Origin: Acanthornis magna
Lineage: Eukaryota > Chordata > Aves > Passeriformes > Acanthizidae
Length of the DNA: 64,000 nt
Assembly (NCBI GenBank): GCA_036785705.1
Contig: JAWUZG010000005.1
Coordinates: forward strand, 1 to 64,000
Direction: 5' to 3'
Positions 40,967-53,179 of this stretch are shown here, one piece after another; the stretch's first letter is position 1, and each line of letters opens with the position of its first letter. The notes under the pieces are model-generated. The model saw only the letters and a list, made by a program, of their open reading frames with translations, was not told the DNA's origin and ran no database searches. A program made the position numbers and the translations under genes.

Positions 40967-43563
40967 AAGAGGTTCTCCTGCACAGGGCTGTGCTTGTGAT
41001 GCTGGCAGCTGGCGTCAGAGAACCAGCTCCTAGTACAGATCTTGTCCTTCAAGGAGAAGAGGATGCGTGCAGAGACTCTGGCAAAGGTCCCACAGCCTCT
41101 CCTGCTGCCTCAGCAGCTGGAGGGCCACAGGAGGGTTTACTCTACCTCCTCGTATCATTCCGTTTTCCAAAACAAGTCACCCAGACTGGCATGAAACCCT
41201 ACTGGCATATGAACTTTCCCACTCCTAGGAATGCAAATGAAGAGAGCACATGCCTTCCACGCATGGCCAAAGTCACCAAACCCATCCTGTGCCATGCTAC
41301 TGTTCCAGCCCTTTGAGAAGGGCCAAACATTACAGGATGAAGGAAGTGGGAATGTGGGGCAGAAAATGACCAGAAACCAGGGAAAAATAGACTGAGAGGA
41401 AAAACTAGCTCTGTTTGCCCACGATCAGACAATGGGCTGTGCCTCTCCTTTTCCCCGGAAAGGACACCTTTATGTCAGCATTGTACCAATTGTGTTGGAG
41501 CTGACCTGAAATCTTGTATAGATAAGTATCTAGATGTCTATTTCCTAGATTAATAATATAATGTATACATATTATATATTCTATAGTTCATTAGTTATCA
41601 TATAAAATATTAAAATAAAACAAAACCATATACTAAAATAAATAATATCAAAAGTAAGAAATATGTAATTAGTATATCAAGAGAAATAATAATGATAAAT
41701 ATTGGAAGATGTAAATACAATTAAAGAATAACAATATAGCACGTATTTAGTGTTGTCACTGTCTGTTGTGACACATAGTAACGCTCTTAGTGCATTTATG
41801 TCTGGAAAGATTTTAATGAAATAGATCTATTTATTGCCCAGATAACACATATATCAGATATTACATCTTTAATCTTATTTTTGTATGCAAGTAAAGCCGT
41901 ATCTAGTGTCACTGTCTGTTGGGACACATAGTAATGCTCTAGAGTTAGTGCATTTATGAGTGGCAAGCCTGAAAATGCTTTGCTCTTGCTTCAAGAAAAT
42001 GCAACATTGCAGAATGTGGATGGTGCAAGCCTTTCTTGATGTCAGCCAGACCTATGAGTAAATCTCAGGAGTTGTGAATCTGGCCTGGTGAACAGGCTCA
42101 TTGAACTCAAGCAAACTTGCAGTGCTGAAGTGGTTCTAATCAGAACTTAAGCCCAGCTGCCAGGGGCCGCTGTGATCTCAGAATCATAGAGCGCCTGGTC
42201 TTGGAAGGCTCCTTGCAAATGCTCTTGTTGCAAGCCTGCTGCCATGGGCAGGGACACCTTGCGCTAGGCCAGGTTGCTCCAGGGCGCATGCAGCCTGGCC
42301 TGGAACGCTGCCAGCCATGGGGCAGCCACAGCTTCTGTGGGCAGCGTGGGCCAGGGCCTCAGCAGCCTCAGAGGCCAGAATTCCTTCCACACCTGCGGCC
42401 TAAGCCCTAAGTGGCGTCAGCGGGAAGCCACTGTCCCTGGGGCTGTCCCTGCAGGCCCTTGCAAACAGCCCCTGCGCAGGTCTCTTGGGCTCCCTTCAGG
42501 CACTGAAAGGCCACCGCAGGAAGGTGCCCCCGCAGAAGGCCTTGGAGAGCACTGGGGGCCAGCAGTGCCACCATCGGGGCAGCAAGCAGGGCCTGGCGCG
42601 GCCGTCGGGGCGGGAGGGCACAGGGCACAGGGCGCTGAGGCCCTGCCAGCCGCAGCAGGGAGCCTTGGGCTGCGGCCGGCAGACAGCCACCCACGGGAGA
42701 TGCGTGCAGCAGCAAGGACGCAGGGCTTCTGATGTGTTAGAAAGCAGAGAAGAGCTTGAGAATGGCCACGCGAGGATCAGGGTGTCTCCCTGTGCAGAAA
42801 AACAATGCGACAGCAGAGGTTTATGTGTGGAAAAGACACAGAGGAGTCCTGTACCTTGAATGGAAGAAAGGGGAGAGGCCATGGGGCATTTCCTATGGGA
42901 TCTCTCACACTGTTGGAGGACACAGCCTCCTTTTTATCCTCATTTCCCCGGTGCGTCACTTTCCTCCTTCCCCCATTGGCTGAGGTACATGGCAGGTGCA
43001 GATTTCCCAAATTGCCTTTCTTTTGCCCCTTCTAAAATGCAGCCTCTTCTTTTTCTCTTTTTTTCTTTTTAATATATCTAACCAAACACTATTCACAATT
43101 CTGCTAAGACTTTATTGTTTTTCTCTAAGTTCAGGAATTTAACATGGCCATGGCTGAGCAACAGTCTGTGCCCAGGGAAATGGCTGAGTCAGCAGCCTCA
43201 GAAAGATTTCAAAGTCATGTGGATTTGGCATTCGGGGCCCTGGCTGATTGGCGCAGAAGGCAATGGTAGGTTTGAGGTTGGACTGTGTGATCTTCATGGT
43301 CTTTTCCAACCTCGTTGACTGCGAGATTTCAGTGTAGCTCAGCTAGTGTGGAGTCAAGGCTTGAACTCAATGGTCCTCAAGGGTGTCTTCCAGCATGGAT
43401 CTCTATGAGATTGCCAACGGAGGGCAGCTGGTAAGAAAGACAAAAGAAGGAGCAAAGGAAGTTCTTTGAAGAAGGTTCCCTCAAAGGCAGCCTTAAGCAG
43501 TACAGCAGGGCCACTGGGAGCGGCTGAGCTGGGGTGGGGACAAAGAGCGCGGCTGGCCTGGCT

Positions 43564-43668
43564 GTGATGTGCTGTGGCACCTGTGACATCACGGGGGACG
43601 TGTGACAATGGGGGCAGCCATAAAAGGCCCCAGCAGGCAACGCTGCCCCGGCAGAGCCCGGGCAAGTG
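43564..43668 (+). promoter_or_regulatory. Unit 10 core promoter and exon 1
   Basis: CRE-like site, ATAAAAG at 43620-43626 and donor at 43669, unchanged. Confidence 0.6.
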
Positions 43669-43973
43669 GTGAGTGCACACGTGGTGGGGAGGCTGGGCTG
43701 GACAAGGGCTGGGGCGGGAGCGCTGCACCCGGGGGTGGGTTCTCCCCGTGCGTGCAGGGACAGCCCCTCCCGGGGGAACCTTGGGCAGGGCACAGTGCTG
43801 CTGCTGCTGCTGCTGCTGGGGCAGTGGGACAGGCCTTGCTTCCTGCCAGCTCTCTGGGGCCCTTTCCTTCCTGCTCTCGCCTGACCCCTGTCATTCCCAC
43901 CCCTGCTGCCCCTGCGGCCAGCTGCCTCCCTGCCAGCCCCACTCAAGGCCTTCTCTCCATGCTCCTGCAGACC

Positions 43974-45569
43974 ATGGAGTGCTGGATGTTCCTGGTCCTT
44001 GCTTTGAGATTCCTCATTCAGTACCCGCAGCCCGTGGGCGACGGTTTGGATGAGGAGACACTGCGTCTGCACCTGGAGGTGCGTGCAAAGCGCCTGGAAG
44101 AGGAGAGGATTCGGCTGGAACGGACGTTGGAGCAGCTCAGACAGATGCAGAGTGGCAGGGCCTGGGGAGACCTGCTCTGGTCTCCCTTGCAGCACTGGCA
44201 GCTCTGGGCATTTGCTGTGCTCCTGGTCCTTCTCTTGGCCGTCTGGTTTATGTGGAGGAAAAGGAGCCTGAGAAGAGAGGAGCATGAAGAAGAAAACGAT
44301 GGTGCAAATGAAGAGGAAGTGAGAAATATGGATGCAAATGAAGAAGAAGAGGTAGGAAATGAAGAGGAAGTCATCAATGAGGCTGCAAATGCAGAGAACA
44401 ACGAAGTCGCAAATGAAGTCGCAGTAGAAGACCATGATGCTGATGATAACATTGGAAGGATTGTAATGGAGCGCATCCAGTGGCCTGCCCGGAACCTGCG
44501 GACAGGCTGTGAGTGGACACATATGCTGGTAGACTATTTCATCTATTACTCTGGATGCGCCGAGTCAAACAGTTTCTACCCAGTGCTGCAGCGAGCCATC
44601 CCGGTGGGCAGTGCCTTTGAAGGTTGGAGTCCCCGTGAGGAGGATGTTGAATATCAATTTCTTGTACCCATGACTCCTCCCCGAGGGCACTCCTTCCACC
44701 TGGAGCTGTCCACTGCGAGGCAGAGGCACCTTAGGCATTTCTGTGTCCGTGTGGAGCTGGAGTGCACCTGCAGCAGAAAGCGGCGGCGTAAGAACATGCT
44801 GTGCTTCCTCCACCACCCCGAGGAGGAGCTGAGGAGGAATCGAGATCCCAGCCTCCTTCGCACCCTGTGCACTGACTCCTACCTTGATGTGGAGAAAACA
44901 GGCCGCTGGTTCTACCAACTGATGAGGGCAACCTGGCCAGCATTGCCTCGCTCACACAATTGGCATTTAGTGCCGCTGCCCTCCAGACGCTCCTGCCAAA
45001 TCAAGGTGACCAACGGCAGCGAATCCTTCCGCATTGAGCTGATGTTTGGGGTGCAGCGAGGCGACTCAGACATCTTCGTTACCAGCCAGTCTGGAGAGCC
45101 CTACACCCTAACAACAGCCTGGCTTGAGTCCTATGCCGTGGCAGAGATGAAGTTCTTCAGGCACATCGCCAGGTATGCTCCCCCTGAGAGTGTGCACCTC
45201 AAATGCCTGCAGTTCTTCACACAACTTCAGCTGGGCCTAGGCTTTTACACCTATATCATAAAGACCATTGTCATGCACCTGCTGAATGTCCTACCCGAGT
45301 CACAGTGGTGCAGGAGATATTTCGTCAAGCGAATTTTGGATATCAGAAGGGAGCTGCGCGTTAGCCTGAAAAGAAAATGCCTCAATCACTTTATTCTGGG
45401 CAACCAGAGGCTTCCTCTGGGGATCAATTTGCCCCAGGATGTCCAAACGGCTGACACATTCAATCTCTTCCATCACCTGGCGACAGATCCTGTTGCCCAC
45501 TCCTGTGCCATGAGTGATTACCGCATTCTGAAAGAGCGGCTCAGAAGAATCCTTGACATTGACAACTGA
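43974..45569 (+). CDS. ITPRIPL1: ITPRIPL1-like protein, unit 10 (intact, V168I)
   Basis: Differs from the unit 1-6 protein only by V168I as far as I can see. The silent CTATGCC and the GGCATCAG just after the stop match unit 8, not its neighbours. It is the last intact coding copy before the three frameshifted ones. Confidence 0.89.
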   Translation: MECWMFLVLALRFLIQYPQPVGDGLDEETLRLHLEVRAKRLEEERIRLERTLEQLRQMQSGRAWGDLLWSPLQHWQLWAFAVLLVLLLAVWFMWRKRSLRREEHEEENDGANEEEVRNMDANEEEEVGNEEEVINEAANAENNEVANEVAVEDHDADDNIGRIVMERIQWPARNLRTGCEWTHMLVDYFIYYSGCAESNSFYPVLQRAIPVGSAFEGWSPREEDVEYQFLVPMTPPRGHSFHLELSTARQRHLRHFCVRVELECTCSRKRRRKNMLCFLHHPEEELRRNRDPSLLRTLCTDSYLDVEKTGRWFYQLMRATWPALPRSHNWHLVPLPSRRSCQIKVTNGSESFRIELMFGVQRGDSDIFVTSQSGEPYTLTTAWLESYAVAEMKFFRHIARYAPPESVHLKCLQFFTQLQLGLGFYTYIIKTIVMHLLNVLPESQWCRRYFVKRILDIRRELRVSLKRKCLNHFILGNQRLPLGINLPQDVQTADTFNLFHHLATDPVAHSCAMSDYRILKERLRRILDIDN

Positions 45570-48166
45570 AAGAGGTTCTCCTGCACAGGGCTGTGCTTGT
45601 GATGCTGGCAGCTGGCATCAGAGAACCAGCTCCTAGTACAAATCTTGTCCTTCAAGGAGAAGAGGATGCGTGCAGAGACTCTGGCAAAGGTCCCACAGCC
45701 TCTCCTGCTGCCTCAGCAGCTGGAGGGCCACAGGAGGGTTTACTCTACCTCCTCGTATCATTCCGTTTTCCAAAACAAGTCACCCAGATTGGCATGAAAC
45801 CCTACTGGCATATGAACTTTCCCACTCCTAGGAATGCAAATGAAGAGAGCACATGCCTTCCACGCATGGCCAAAGTCACCAAACCCATCCTGTGCCATGC
45901 TACTGTTCCAGCCCTTTGAGAAGGGCCAAACATTACAGGATGAAGGAAGTGGGAATGTGGGGCAGAAAATGACCAGAAACCAGGGAAAAATAGACTGAGA
46001 GGAAAAACTAGCTCTGTTTGCCCACGATCAGACAATGGGCTGTGCCTCTCCTTTTCCCCGGAAAGGACACCTTTATGTCAGCATTGTACCAATTGTGTTG
46101 GAGCTGACCTGAAATCTTGTATAGATAAGTATCTAGATGTCTATTTCCTAGATTAATAATATAATGTATACATATTATATATTCCATAGTTCATTAGTTA
46201 TCATATAAAATATTAAAATAAAACAAAACCATATACTAAAATAAATAATATCAAAAGTAAGAAATATGTAATTAGTATATCAAGATAAATAATAATGATA
46301 AATATTGGAAGATGTAAATACAATTAAAGAATAACAATATAGCACGTATTTAGTGTTGTCACTGTCTGTTGTGACACATAGTAACGCTCTTAGTGCATTT
46401 ATGTCTGGAAAGATTTTAATGAAATAGATCTATTTATTGCCCAGATAACACATATATCAGATATTACATCTTTAATCTTATTTTTGTATGCAAGTAAAGC
46501 CGTATCTAGTGTCACTGTCTGTTGGGACACATAGTAATGCTCTAGAGTTAGTGCATTTATGAGTGGCAAGCCTGAAAATGCTTTGCTCTTGCTTCAATAA
46601 AATGCAACATTGCAGAATGTGGATGGTGCAAGCCTTTCTTGATGTCAGCCAGACCTATGAGTAAATCTCAGGAGTTGTGAATCTGGCCTGGTGAACAGGC
46701 TCGTTGAACTCAAGCAAACTTGCAGTGCTGAAGTGGTTCTAATCAGAACTTAAGCCCAGCTGCCAGGGGCCGCTGTGATCTCAGAATCATAGAGCGCCTG
46801 GTCTTGGAAGGCTCCTTGCAAATGCTCTTGTTGCAAGCCTGCTGCCATGGGCAGGGACACCTTGCGCTAGGCCAGGTTGCTCCAGGGCGCATGCAGCCTG
46901 GCCTGGAACGCTGCCAGCCATGGGGCAGCCACAGCTTCTGTGGGCAGCGTGGGCCAGGGCCTCAGCAGCCTCAGAGGCCAGAATTCCTTCCACACCTGCG
47001 GCCTAAGCCCTAAGTGGCGTCAGCGGGAAGCCACTGTCCCTGGGGCTGTCCCTGCAGGCCCTTGCAAACAGCCCCTGCGCAGGTCTCTTGGGCTCCCTTC
47101 AGGCACTGAAAGGCCACCGCAGGAAGGTGCCCCCGCAGAAGGCCTTGGAGAGCACTGGGGGCCAGCAGTGCCACCATCGGGGCAGCAAGCAGGGCCTGGC
47201 GCGGCCGTCGGGGCGGGAGGGCACAGGGCACAGGGCGCTGAGGCCCTGCCAGCCGCAGCAGGGAGCTCTGGGCTGCGGCCGGCAGACAGCCACCCACGGG
47301 AGATGTGTGCAGCAGCAAGGACGCAGGGCTTCTGATGTGTTAGAAAGCAGAGAAGAGCTTGAGAATGGCCACGCGAGGATCAGGGTGTCTCCCTGTGCAG
47401 AAAAACAATGCGACAGCAGAGGTTTATGTGTGGAAAAGACACAGAGGAGTCCTGTACCTTGAATGGAAGAAAGGGGAGAGGCCATGGGGCATTTCCTATG
47501 GGATCTCTCACACTGTTGGAGGACACAGCCTCCTTTTTATCCTCATTTCCCCGGTGCGTCACTTTCCTCCTTCCCCCATTGGCTGAGGTACATGGCAGGT
47601 GCAGATTTCCCAAATTGCCTTTCTTTTGCCCCTTCTAAAATGCAGCCTCTTCTTTTTCTCTTTTTTTCTTTTTAATATATCTAACCAAACACTATTCACA
47701 ATTCTGCTAAGACTTTATTGTTTTTCTCTAAGTTCAGGAATTTAACATGGCCATGGCTGAGCAACAGTCTGTGCCCAGGGAAATGGCTGAGTCAGCAGCC
47801 TCAGAAAGATTTCAAAGTCATGTGGATTTGGCATTCGGGGCCCTGGCTGATTGGCGCAGAAGGCAATGGTAGGTTTGAGGTTGGACTGTGTGATCTTCAT
47901 GGTCTTTTCCAACCTCGTTGACTGCGAGATTTCAGTGTAGCTCAGCTAGTGTGGAGTCAAGGCTTGAACTCAATGGTCCTCAAGGGTGTCTTCCAGCATG
48001 GATCTCTATGAGATTGCCAACGGAGGGCAGCTGGTAAGAAAGACAAAAGAAGGAGCAAAGGAAGTTCTTTGAAGAAGGTTCCCTCAAAGGCAGCCTTAAG
48101 CAGTACAGCAGGGCCACTGGGAGCGGCTGAGCTGGGGTGGGGACAAAGAGCGCGGCTGGCCTGGCT

Positions 48167-48271
48167 GTGATGTGCTGTGGCACCTGTGACATCACGGGGG
48201 ACGTGTGACAATGGGGGCAGCCATAAAAGGCCCCAGCAGGCAACGCTGCCCCGGCAGAGCCCGGGCAAGTG
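48167..48271 (+). promoter_or_regulatory. Unit 11 core promoter and exon 1
   Basis: CRE-like site, ATAAAAG at 48223-48229 and donor at 48272 are unchanged, although the coding exon downstream is frameshifted, so transcription is still expected. Confidence 0.58.
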
Positions 48272-48576
48272 GTGAGTGCACACGTGGTGGGGAGGCTGGG
48301 CTGGACAAGGGCTGGGGCGGGAGCGCTGCACCCGGGGATGGGTTCTCCCCGTGCGTGCAGGGACAGCCCCTCCCGGGGGAACCTTGGGCAGGGCACAGTG
48401 CTGCTGCTGCTGCTGCTGCTGGGGCAGTGGGACAGGCCTTGCTTCCTGCCAGCTCTCTGGGGCCCTTTCCTTCCTGCTCTCGCCTGACCCCTGTCATTCC
48501 CACCCCTGCTGCCCCTGCGGCCAGCTGCCTCCCTGCCAGCCCCACTCAAGGCCTTCTCTCCATGCTCCTGCAGACC

Positions 48577-50171
48577 ATGGAGTGCTGGATGTTCCTGGTC
48601 CTTGCTTTGAGATTCCTCATTCAGTACCCGCAGCCCGTGGGCGACGGTTTGGATGAGGAGACACTGCGTCTGCACCTGGAGGTGCGTGCAAAGCGCCTGG
48701 AAGAGGAGAGGATTCGGCTGGAACGGACGTTGGAGCAGCTCAGACAGATGCATAGTGGCAGGGCCTGGGGAGACCTGCTCTGGTCTCCCTTGCAGCACTG
48801 GCAGCTCTGGGCATTTGCTGTGCTCCTGGTCCTTCTCTTGGCCGTCTGGTTTATGTGGAGGAAAAGGAGCCTGAGAAGAGAGGAGCATGAAGAAGAAAAC
48901 GATGGTGCAAATGAAGAGGAAGTGAGAAATATGGATGCAAATGAAGAAGAAGAGGTAGGAAATGAAGAGGAAGTCATCAATGAGGCTGCAAATGCAGAGA
49001 ACAACGAAGTCGCAAATGAAGTCGCAGTAGAAGACCATGATGCTGATGATAACATTGGAAGGATTGTAATGGACGCATCCAGTGGCCTGCACGGAACCTG
49101 CGGACAGGCTGTGAGTGGACACATATGCTGGTAGACTATTTCATCTATTACTCTGGATGCGCCGAGTCAAACAGTTTCTACCCAGTGCTGCAGCAAGCCA
49201 TCCCGGTGGGCAGTGCCTTTGAAGGTTGGAGTCCCCGTGAGGAGGATGTTGAATATCAATTTCTTGTACCCATGACTCCTCCCCGAGGGCACTCCTTCCA
49301 CCTGGAGCTGTCCACTGCGAGGCAGAGGCACCTTAGGCATTTCTGTGTCCGTGTGGAGCTGGAGTGCACCTGCAGCAGAAAGCGGCGGCGTAAGAACATG
49401 CTGTGCTTCCTCCACCAGCCCGAGGAGGAGCTGAGGAGGAATCGAGATCCCAGCCTCCTTCGCACCCTGTGCACTGACTCCTACCTTGATGTGGAGAAAA
49501 CAGGCCGCTGGTTCTACCAACTGATGAGGGCAACCTGGCCAGCATTGCCTCGCTCACACAATTGGCATTTAGTGCCGCTGCCCTCCAGACGCTCCTGCCA
49601 AATCAAGGTGACCAACGGCAGCGAATCCTTCCGCATTGAGCTGATGTTTGGGGTGCAGCGAGGCGACTCAGACATCTTCGTTACCAGCCAGTCTGGAGAG
49701 CCCTACACCCTAACAACAGCCTGGCTTGAGTCCTACGCCGTGGCAGAGATGAAGTTCTTCAGGCACATCGCCAGGTATGCTCCCCCTGAGAGTGTGCACC
49801 TCAAATGCCTGCAGTTCTTCACACAACTTCAGCTGGGCCTAGGCTTTTACACCTATATCATAAAGACCATTGTCATGCACCTGCTGAATGTCCTACCCGA
49901 GTCACAGTGGTGCAGGAGATATTTCGTCAAGCGAATTTTGGATATCAGAAGGGAGCTGCGCGTTAGCCTGAAAAGAAAATGCCTCAATCACTTTATTCTG
50001 GGCAACCAGAGGCTTCCTCTGGGGATCAATTTGCCCCAGGATGTCCAAACGGCTGACACATTCAATCTCTTCCATCACCTGGTGACGGATCCTGTTGCCC
50101 ACTCCTGTGCCATGAGTGATTACCGCATTCTGAAAGAGCGGCTCAGAAGAATCCTTGACATTGACAACTGA
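48577..50171 (+). pseudogene. ITPRIPL1: ITPRIPL1-like, unit 11: frameshifted in codon 166
   Basis: One G is missing from the GGAGCGC motif after 49073, giving GGACGC. The first frame (48577-49134) therefore encodes 165 normal residues plus 20 altered ones and stops: signal-like segment, coiled coil, membrane segment and acidic tract without the Mab-21 domain. A second frame (49125-50171, 348 codons) starts at M184 and encodes the whole Mab-21 domain. The two overlap in ATGCTGGTAG. The remaining sequence shows no further stops or shifts, so the lesion is young. Other differences are Q59H, R207Q, H281Q and A503V. A truncated membrane peptide is possible; expression of the second frame would need reinitiation and is doubtful. 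Confidence 0.85.
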
Positions 50172-52769
50172 AAGAGGTTCTCCTGCACAGGGCTGTGCTT
50201 GTGATGCTGGCAGCTGGCGTCAGAGAACCAGCTCCTAGTACAGATCTTGTCCTTCAAGGAGAAGAGGATGCGTGCAGAGACTCTGGCAAAGGTCCCACAG
50301 CCTCTCCTGCTGCCTCAGCAGCTGGAGGGCCACAGGAGGGTTTACTCTACCTCCTCGTATCATTCCGTTTTCCAAAACAAGTCACCCAGACTGGCATGAA
50401 ACCCTACTGGCATATGAACTTTCCCACTCCTAGGAATGCAAATGAAGAGAGCACATGCCTTCCACGCATGGCCAAAGTCACCAAACCCATCCTGTGCCAT
50501 GCTACTGTTCCAGCCCTTTGAGAAGGGCCAAACATTACAGGATGAAGGAAGTGGGAATGTGGGGCAGAAAATGACCAGAAACCAGGGAAAAATAGACTGA
50601 GAGGAAAAACTAGCTCTGTTTGCCCACGATCAGACAATGGGCTGTGCCTCTCCTTTTCCCCGGAAAGGACACCTTTATGTCAGCATTGTACCAATTGTGT
50701 TGGAGCTGACCTGAAATCTTGTATAGATAAGTATCTAGATGTCTATTTCCTAGATTAATAATATAATGTATACATATTATATATTCTATAGTTCATTAGT
50801 TATCATATAAAATATTAAAATAAAACAAAACCATATACTAAAATAAATAATATCAAAAGTAAGAAATATGTAATTAGTATATCAAGATAAATAATAATGA
50901 TAAATATTGGAAGATGTAAATACAATTAAAGAATAACAATATAGCACGTATTTAGTGTTGTCACTGTCTGTTGGGACACATAGTAACGCTCTTAGTGCAT
51001 TTATGTCTGGAAAGATTTCAATGAAATAGATCTATTTATTGCCCAGATAACACATATATCAGATATTACATCTTTAATCTTATTTTTGTATGCAAGTAAA
51101 GCCGTATCTAGTGTCACTGTCTGTTGGGACACATAGTAATGCTCTAGAGTTAGTGCATTTATGAGTGGCAAGCCTGAAAATGCTTTGCTCTTGCTTCAAT
51201 AAAATGCAACATTGCAGAATGTGGATGGTGCAAGCCTTTCTTGATGTCAGCCAGACCTATGAGTAAATCTCAGGAGCTGTGAATCTGGCCTGGTGAACAG
51301 GCTCGTTGAACTCAAGCAAACTTGCAGTGCTGAAGTGGTTCTAATCAGAACTTAAGCCCAGCTGCCAGGGGCCGCTGTGATCTCAGAATCACAGAGCGCC
51401 TGGTCTTGGAAGGCTCCTTGCAAATGCTCTTGTTGCAAGCCTGCTGCCATGGGCAGGGACACCTTGCGCTAGGCCAGGTTGCTCCAAGGCGCATGCAGCC
51501 TGGCCTGGAACGCTGCCAGCCATGGGGCAGCCACAGCTTCTGTGGGCAGCGTGGGCCAGGGCCTCAGCAGCCTCAGAGGCCAGAATTCCTTCCACACCTG
51601 CGGCCTAAGCCCTAAGTGGCGTCAGCGGGAAGCCACTGTCCCTGGGGCTGTCCCTGCAGGCCCTTGCAAACAGCCCCTGCGCAGGTCTCTTGGGCTCCCT
51701 TCAGGCACTGAAAGGCCACCGCAGGAAGGTGCCCCCGCAGAAGGCCTTGGAGAGCACTGGGGGCCAGCAGTGCCACCATCGGGGCAGCAAGCAGGGCCTG
51801 GCGCGGCCGTCGGGGCGGGAGGGCACAGGGCACAGGGCGCTGAGGCCCTGCCAGCCGCAGCAGGGAGCTCTGGGCTGCGGCCGGCAGACAGCCACCCACG
51901 GGAGATGCGTGCAGCAGCAAGGACGCAGGGCTTCTGATGTGTTAGAAAGCAGAGAAGAGCTTGAGAATGGCCACGCGAGGATCAGGGTGTCTCCCTGTGC
52001 AGAAAAACAATGCGACAGCAGAGGTTTATGGGTGGAAAAGACACAGAGGAGTCCTGTACCTTGAATGGAAGAAAGGGGAGAGGCCATGGGGCATTTCCTA
52101 TGGGATCTCTCACACTGTTGGAGGACACAGCCTCCTTTTTATCCTCATTTCCCTGGTGCATCACTTTCCTCCTTCCCCCATTGGCTGAGGTACATGGCAG
52201 GTGCAGATTTCCCAAATTGCCTTTCTTTTGCCCCTTCTAAAATGCAGCCTCTTCTTTTTCTCTTTTTTTTCTTTTTAATATATCTAACCAAACACTATTC
52301 ACAATTCTGCTAAGACTTTATTGTTTTTCTCTAAGTTCAGGAATTTAACATGGCCATGGCTGAGCAACAGTCTGTGCCCAGGGAAATGGCTGAGTCAGCA
52401 GCCTCAGAAAGATTTCAAAGTCATGTGGATTTGGCATTCGGGGCCCTGGCTGATTGGTGCAGAAGGCAATGGTAGGTTTGAGGTTGGACTGTGTGATCTT
52501 CAGGGTCTTTTCCAACCTTGTTGACTGCGAGATTTCAGTGTAGCTCAGCTAGTGTGGAGTCAAGGCTTGAACTCAATGGTCCTCAAGGGTGTCTTCCAGC
52601 ATGGATCTCTATGAGATTGCCAACGGAGGGCAGCTGGTAAGAAAGACAAAAGAAGGAGCAAAGGAAGTTCTTTGAAGAAGGTTCCCTCAAAGGCAGCCTT
52701 AAGCAGTACAGCAGGGCCACTGGGAGCGGCTGAGCTGGGGTGGGGACAAAGAGCGCGGCTGGCCTGGCT

Positions 52770-52874
52770 GTGATGTGCTGTGGCACCTGTGACATCACGG
52801 GGGACGTGTGACAATGGGGGCAGCCATAAAAGGCCCCAGCAGGCAACGCTGCCCCGGCAGAGCCCGGGCAAGTG
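52770..52874 (+). promoter_or_regulatory. Unit 12 core promoter and exon 1
   Basis: CRE-like site, ATAAAAG at 52826-52832 and donor at 52875, unchanged. Confidence 0.58.
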
Positions 52875-53179
52875 GTGAGTGCACACGTGGTGGGGAGGCT
52901 GGGCTGGACAAGGGCTGGGGCGGGAGCGCTGCACCCGGGGGTGGGTTCTCCCCGTGCGTGCAGGGACAGCCCCTCCCGGGGGAACCTTGGGCAGGGCACA
53001 GTGCTGCTGCTGCTGCTGCTGCTGGGGCAGTGGGACAGGCCTTGCTTCCTGCCAGCTCTCTGGGGCCCTTTCCTTCCTGCTCTCGCCTGACCCCTGTCAT
53101 TCCCACCCCTGCTGCCCCTGCGGCCAGCTGCCTCCCTGCCAGCCCCACTCAAGGCCTTCTCTCCATGCTCCTGCAGACC

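Larger units (their letters stand above)
36827..41429 (+). repeat. Array unit 9 (4603 bp)
   Basis: Shares GAGATGTGTG (38094), the silent CTGCACGG and the 3'-flank changes TACAGATC and CAGACTGG with unit 11. It shares GGCTCATTG (about 37492) with unit 10. Private: CCAGCTGC (38043) and ACGCAAGG (38164). Sub-elements: CR1 minus 37577-37806, CR1 plus 38667-38809, intron 39066-39367. Confidence 0.97.
41430..46032 (+). repeat. Array unit 10 (4603 bp)
   Basis: Matches unit 8 at CTATGCCGTG (45131) and GGCATCAG (45613) but unit 9 at GGCTCATTG (about 42095). GAGCCTTGGG (42660) is shared with units 13 and 14. Sub-elements: CR1 minus 42180-42409, CR1 plus 43270-43412, intron 43669-43970. Confidence 0.97.
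46033..50634 (+). repeat. Array unit 11 (4602 bp), first with coding frameshift
   Basis: One base short because of the deletion in codon 166 (after 49073). The front half resembles unit 9 (GAGATGTGTG, AATCATAGAG, GGTGCGTC). Private: ATTCCATAG in the AT-rich block (about 46182) and GGGGATGGG in the intron (48334). Sub-elements: CR1 minus 46783-47012, CR1 plus 47873-48015, intron 48272-48573. Confidence 0.97.

Noticed and set aside
48577..50171. Units 11-13 as a deliberate two-protein (overlapping stop-start) arrangement
   Set aside because: The ATGCTGGTAG overlap resembles bacterial or viral termination-reinitiation, but vertebrate ribosomes rarely reinitiate after a 185-codon frame. The intact copies show the same bases arise simply from the normal M184 codon.
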